64,000 nucleotides of DNA from Siphonodentalium dalli. Taxonomy: Eukaryota > Mollusca > Scaphopoda > Gadilida > Siphonodentaliidae. The notes beneath the pieces were generated by a model. The model had not been told where the DNA came from, searched no databases, and saw nothing but the letters and a program-made list of their open reading frames with translations. The position numbers and the translations under genes were made by a program. Positions 62,691-64,000 of this stretch are shown piece by piece. The stretch is from NCBI GenBank assembly GCA_032622095.1, contig CP136061.1, positions 221,001,148 to 221,065,147 of the forward strand, in the 5' to 3' direction. Positions within the stretch are counted from its first letter, which is position 1. Each line of letters begins with the position of its first letter.

Positions 62691-62946
62691 CCCTTCCATG
62701 ACTGGAGCTTCCTGAAATTTTTTGAAAACCCTGTGCCAATGCATTCTCTTATATATGCGAGTCCCCCCATAGGGAACATCACATATATAAGAGAATGCAT
62801 TGGCCTAACAATATTTACCTTGACCTTGTAAACCAGTGCAGTCTTTTATATATGCGAGGCTCCATGTGGGAGACTTGCATATATAAGAGCATGCACTGGC
62901 ACAGGGTCTTTAATGCTGCACCAGCACAGCTCCCGTCATGAAAGGG
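62691..62946. mobile_element. Family A piggyBac-like MITE
   Basis: TTAA on both sides (62687-62690, 62947-62950); CCCTTCCATGACTGGAGC and CGTCATGAAAGGG; two hairpins. Confidence 0.9.
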
Positions 62947-63230
62947 TTAACCATGTCTGGCACATCCTGAATTCAACTATTATATTTGAATATGAATATT
63001 GCCATCTTGTGAATTCAATGCAAGAGGCATTATCCAGAATCTAATACCACATACATGATTTAAAAATAGTGTTGCACAAAATCCTGTGCCATATTTTGGT
63101 ATGTATTGAATAGGATGAAACTGAATGCACAGAGGATTCTATAAATATTCAATTGACCAAAACTTGTTAGGCAAATGTTATTGTGCTCCACATTACAGCA
63201 TACAGAAAGGCATACTCATGTCATTATTAA

Positions 63231-63490
63231 CCCTTCCATGACTGGAGCTTCCTGAAATTTGTTCGAAAACCCTGTGCCTGTGCCTATGCATTCTCTTGTA
63301 TGTGTGAGTCGCCCATTGGGCACCTCGAATGTATATGAGCATATATTGGCCTATCAATATTTACGTTGACCTTGTAAGCTAGTGCATTCTCTTATATATC
63401 CCAGATTCCATATGGGAGACACATATATAAGAGAATACACTGGCACAGGATCTTTTATGCTGCACCAGCGCAGCTTCCATCATGAAAAGG
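63231..63490. mobile_element. Family A piggyBac-like MITE
   Basis: TTAA on both sides (63227-63230, 63491-63494); CCCTTCCATGACTGGAGC and ATCATGAAAAGG. Confidence 0.9.
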
Positions 63491-64000
63491 TTAACTTCTC
63501 TTTCAGTCTGAGCCAACTGATAATACATATTGAAATGTTTGTTTTCGACTGAAGGTATTTTATTAGGTTTACCTGCAAAAATCATTAATGTGACATCACT
63601 TAATGGCAGGCAAAACTGATATATTGAGCAGAGAACACCCCATAAAGTTAATAATAGTTTAATTTAGGATGTTCCGGGCCTGTTAACTGTTTCGATGTTC
63701 AGCATCATTCCCATGAGTTATTGGATTTTTTTAATTTTTGTGGTTTTGATATTAAAATGTTTCTTCATTTAATTGAAACTGGTGTTTATTTCTTCCAATA
63801 ATATATGCATGGGGTTCCAACACAACTACCTCCCATTTACAGCCAATGTAGATGATATCGATAACGATTTTTGCATTTAATGCTGAACTAGAATATCATT
63901 GATCAATGCACGCGTTGGGATATAAACGTGGTTCTAAATCCTATTATTCTATTGAATACAGCTCTTGATCACAAAAATAACCCCCAGTTGATTAACAGAA

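Noticed and set aside
45000-64000. Search for TMEM209, the next gene after KLHDC10 in human
   Set aside because: I recognise no exon of it in either strand of this stretch; it may lie further right or elsewhere.

Overview
This is metazoan nuclear DNA: two multi-exon genes with canonical GT-AG introns sit in AT-rich sequence loaded with transposon debris. It has no bacterial operons, no rRNA or tRNA gene that I could recognise, and no CRISPR array. The repeat style (TACATGTACATGTA words, a LINE tail of (TTTACC)n type, an (ATTCT)n tail, short GTCCGTCC-bearing elements, many TTAA- and TA-flanked hairpin elements) suggests a lophotrochozoan, most likely a bivalve or other mollusc. That assignment is inference from style, not from a marker gene.

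The left quarter (139-16376, minus strand) carries the ortholog of ZC3HC1 (NIPA, nuclear-interacting partner of ALK). Seven coding exons join in frame to 347 codons, from a start codon at 16376 to an exon ending at 139. The terminal exon(s) lie beyond the left edge. The middle (20941-44977, plus strand) carries a complete KLHDC10 ortholog: ten exons, 389 residues, six kelch repeats and a C-terminal BC-box-like helix. The two genes are divergent, with start codons 4.6 kb apart. ZC3HC1 and KLHDC10 are also divergent neighbours in human (7q32.2), so this looks like very old conserved microsynteny. Both human proteins are described as ubiquitin-ligase substrate receptors (ZC3HC1 as an SCF-type F-box-like protein and nuclear-basket component, KLHDC10 as a CUL2 C-degron receptor). 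No shared regulation can be proven from sequence alone.

The 4.6 kb between the start codons holds a frameshifted LINE reverse-transcriptase C-terminus (about 18020-19340) and an 0.8 kb foldback element (19937-20727). The introns hold most of the other repeats. These include piggyBac-like TTAA elements (several hairpin families, one clear nested insertion, and a 5.7 kb TTAA-bounded candidate), Tc1/mariner-like TA elements (one 3.2 kb, plus about ten copies of a small foldback), hAT-like elements with exact 8-bp target duplications, and two Helitron-like copies. Some abut splice sites. One element begins at intron position 6 after KLHDC10 exon 2. A 39-bp minisatellite has grown out of the KLHDC10 exon 7 5' splice site and repeats the donor sequence. 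Two decayed copies of exon 9 lie just upstream of the working exon 9.

From 45 kb to the right edge I recognise no gene. This 19 kb consists of the same repeat families, a local duplication (53.1-53.7 versus 55.2-55.8 kb), small tandem repeats and featureless AT-rich DNA.
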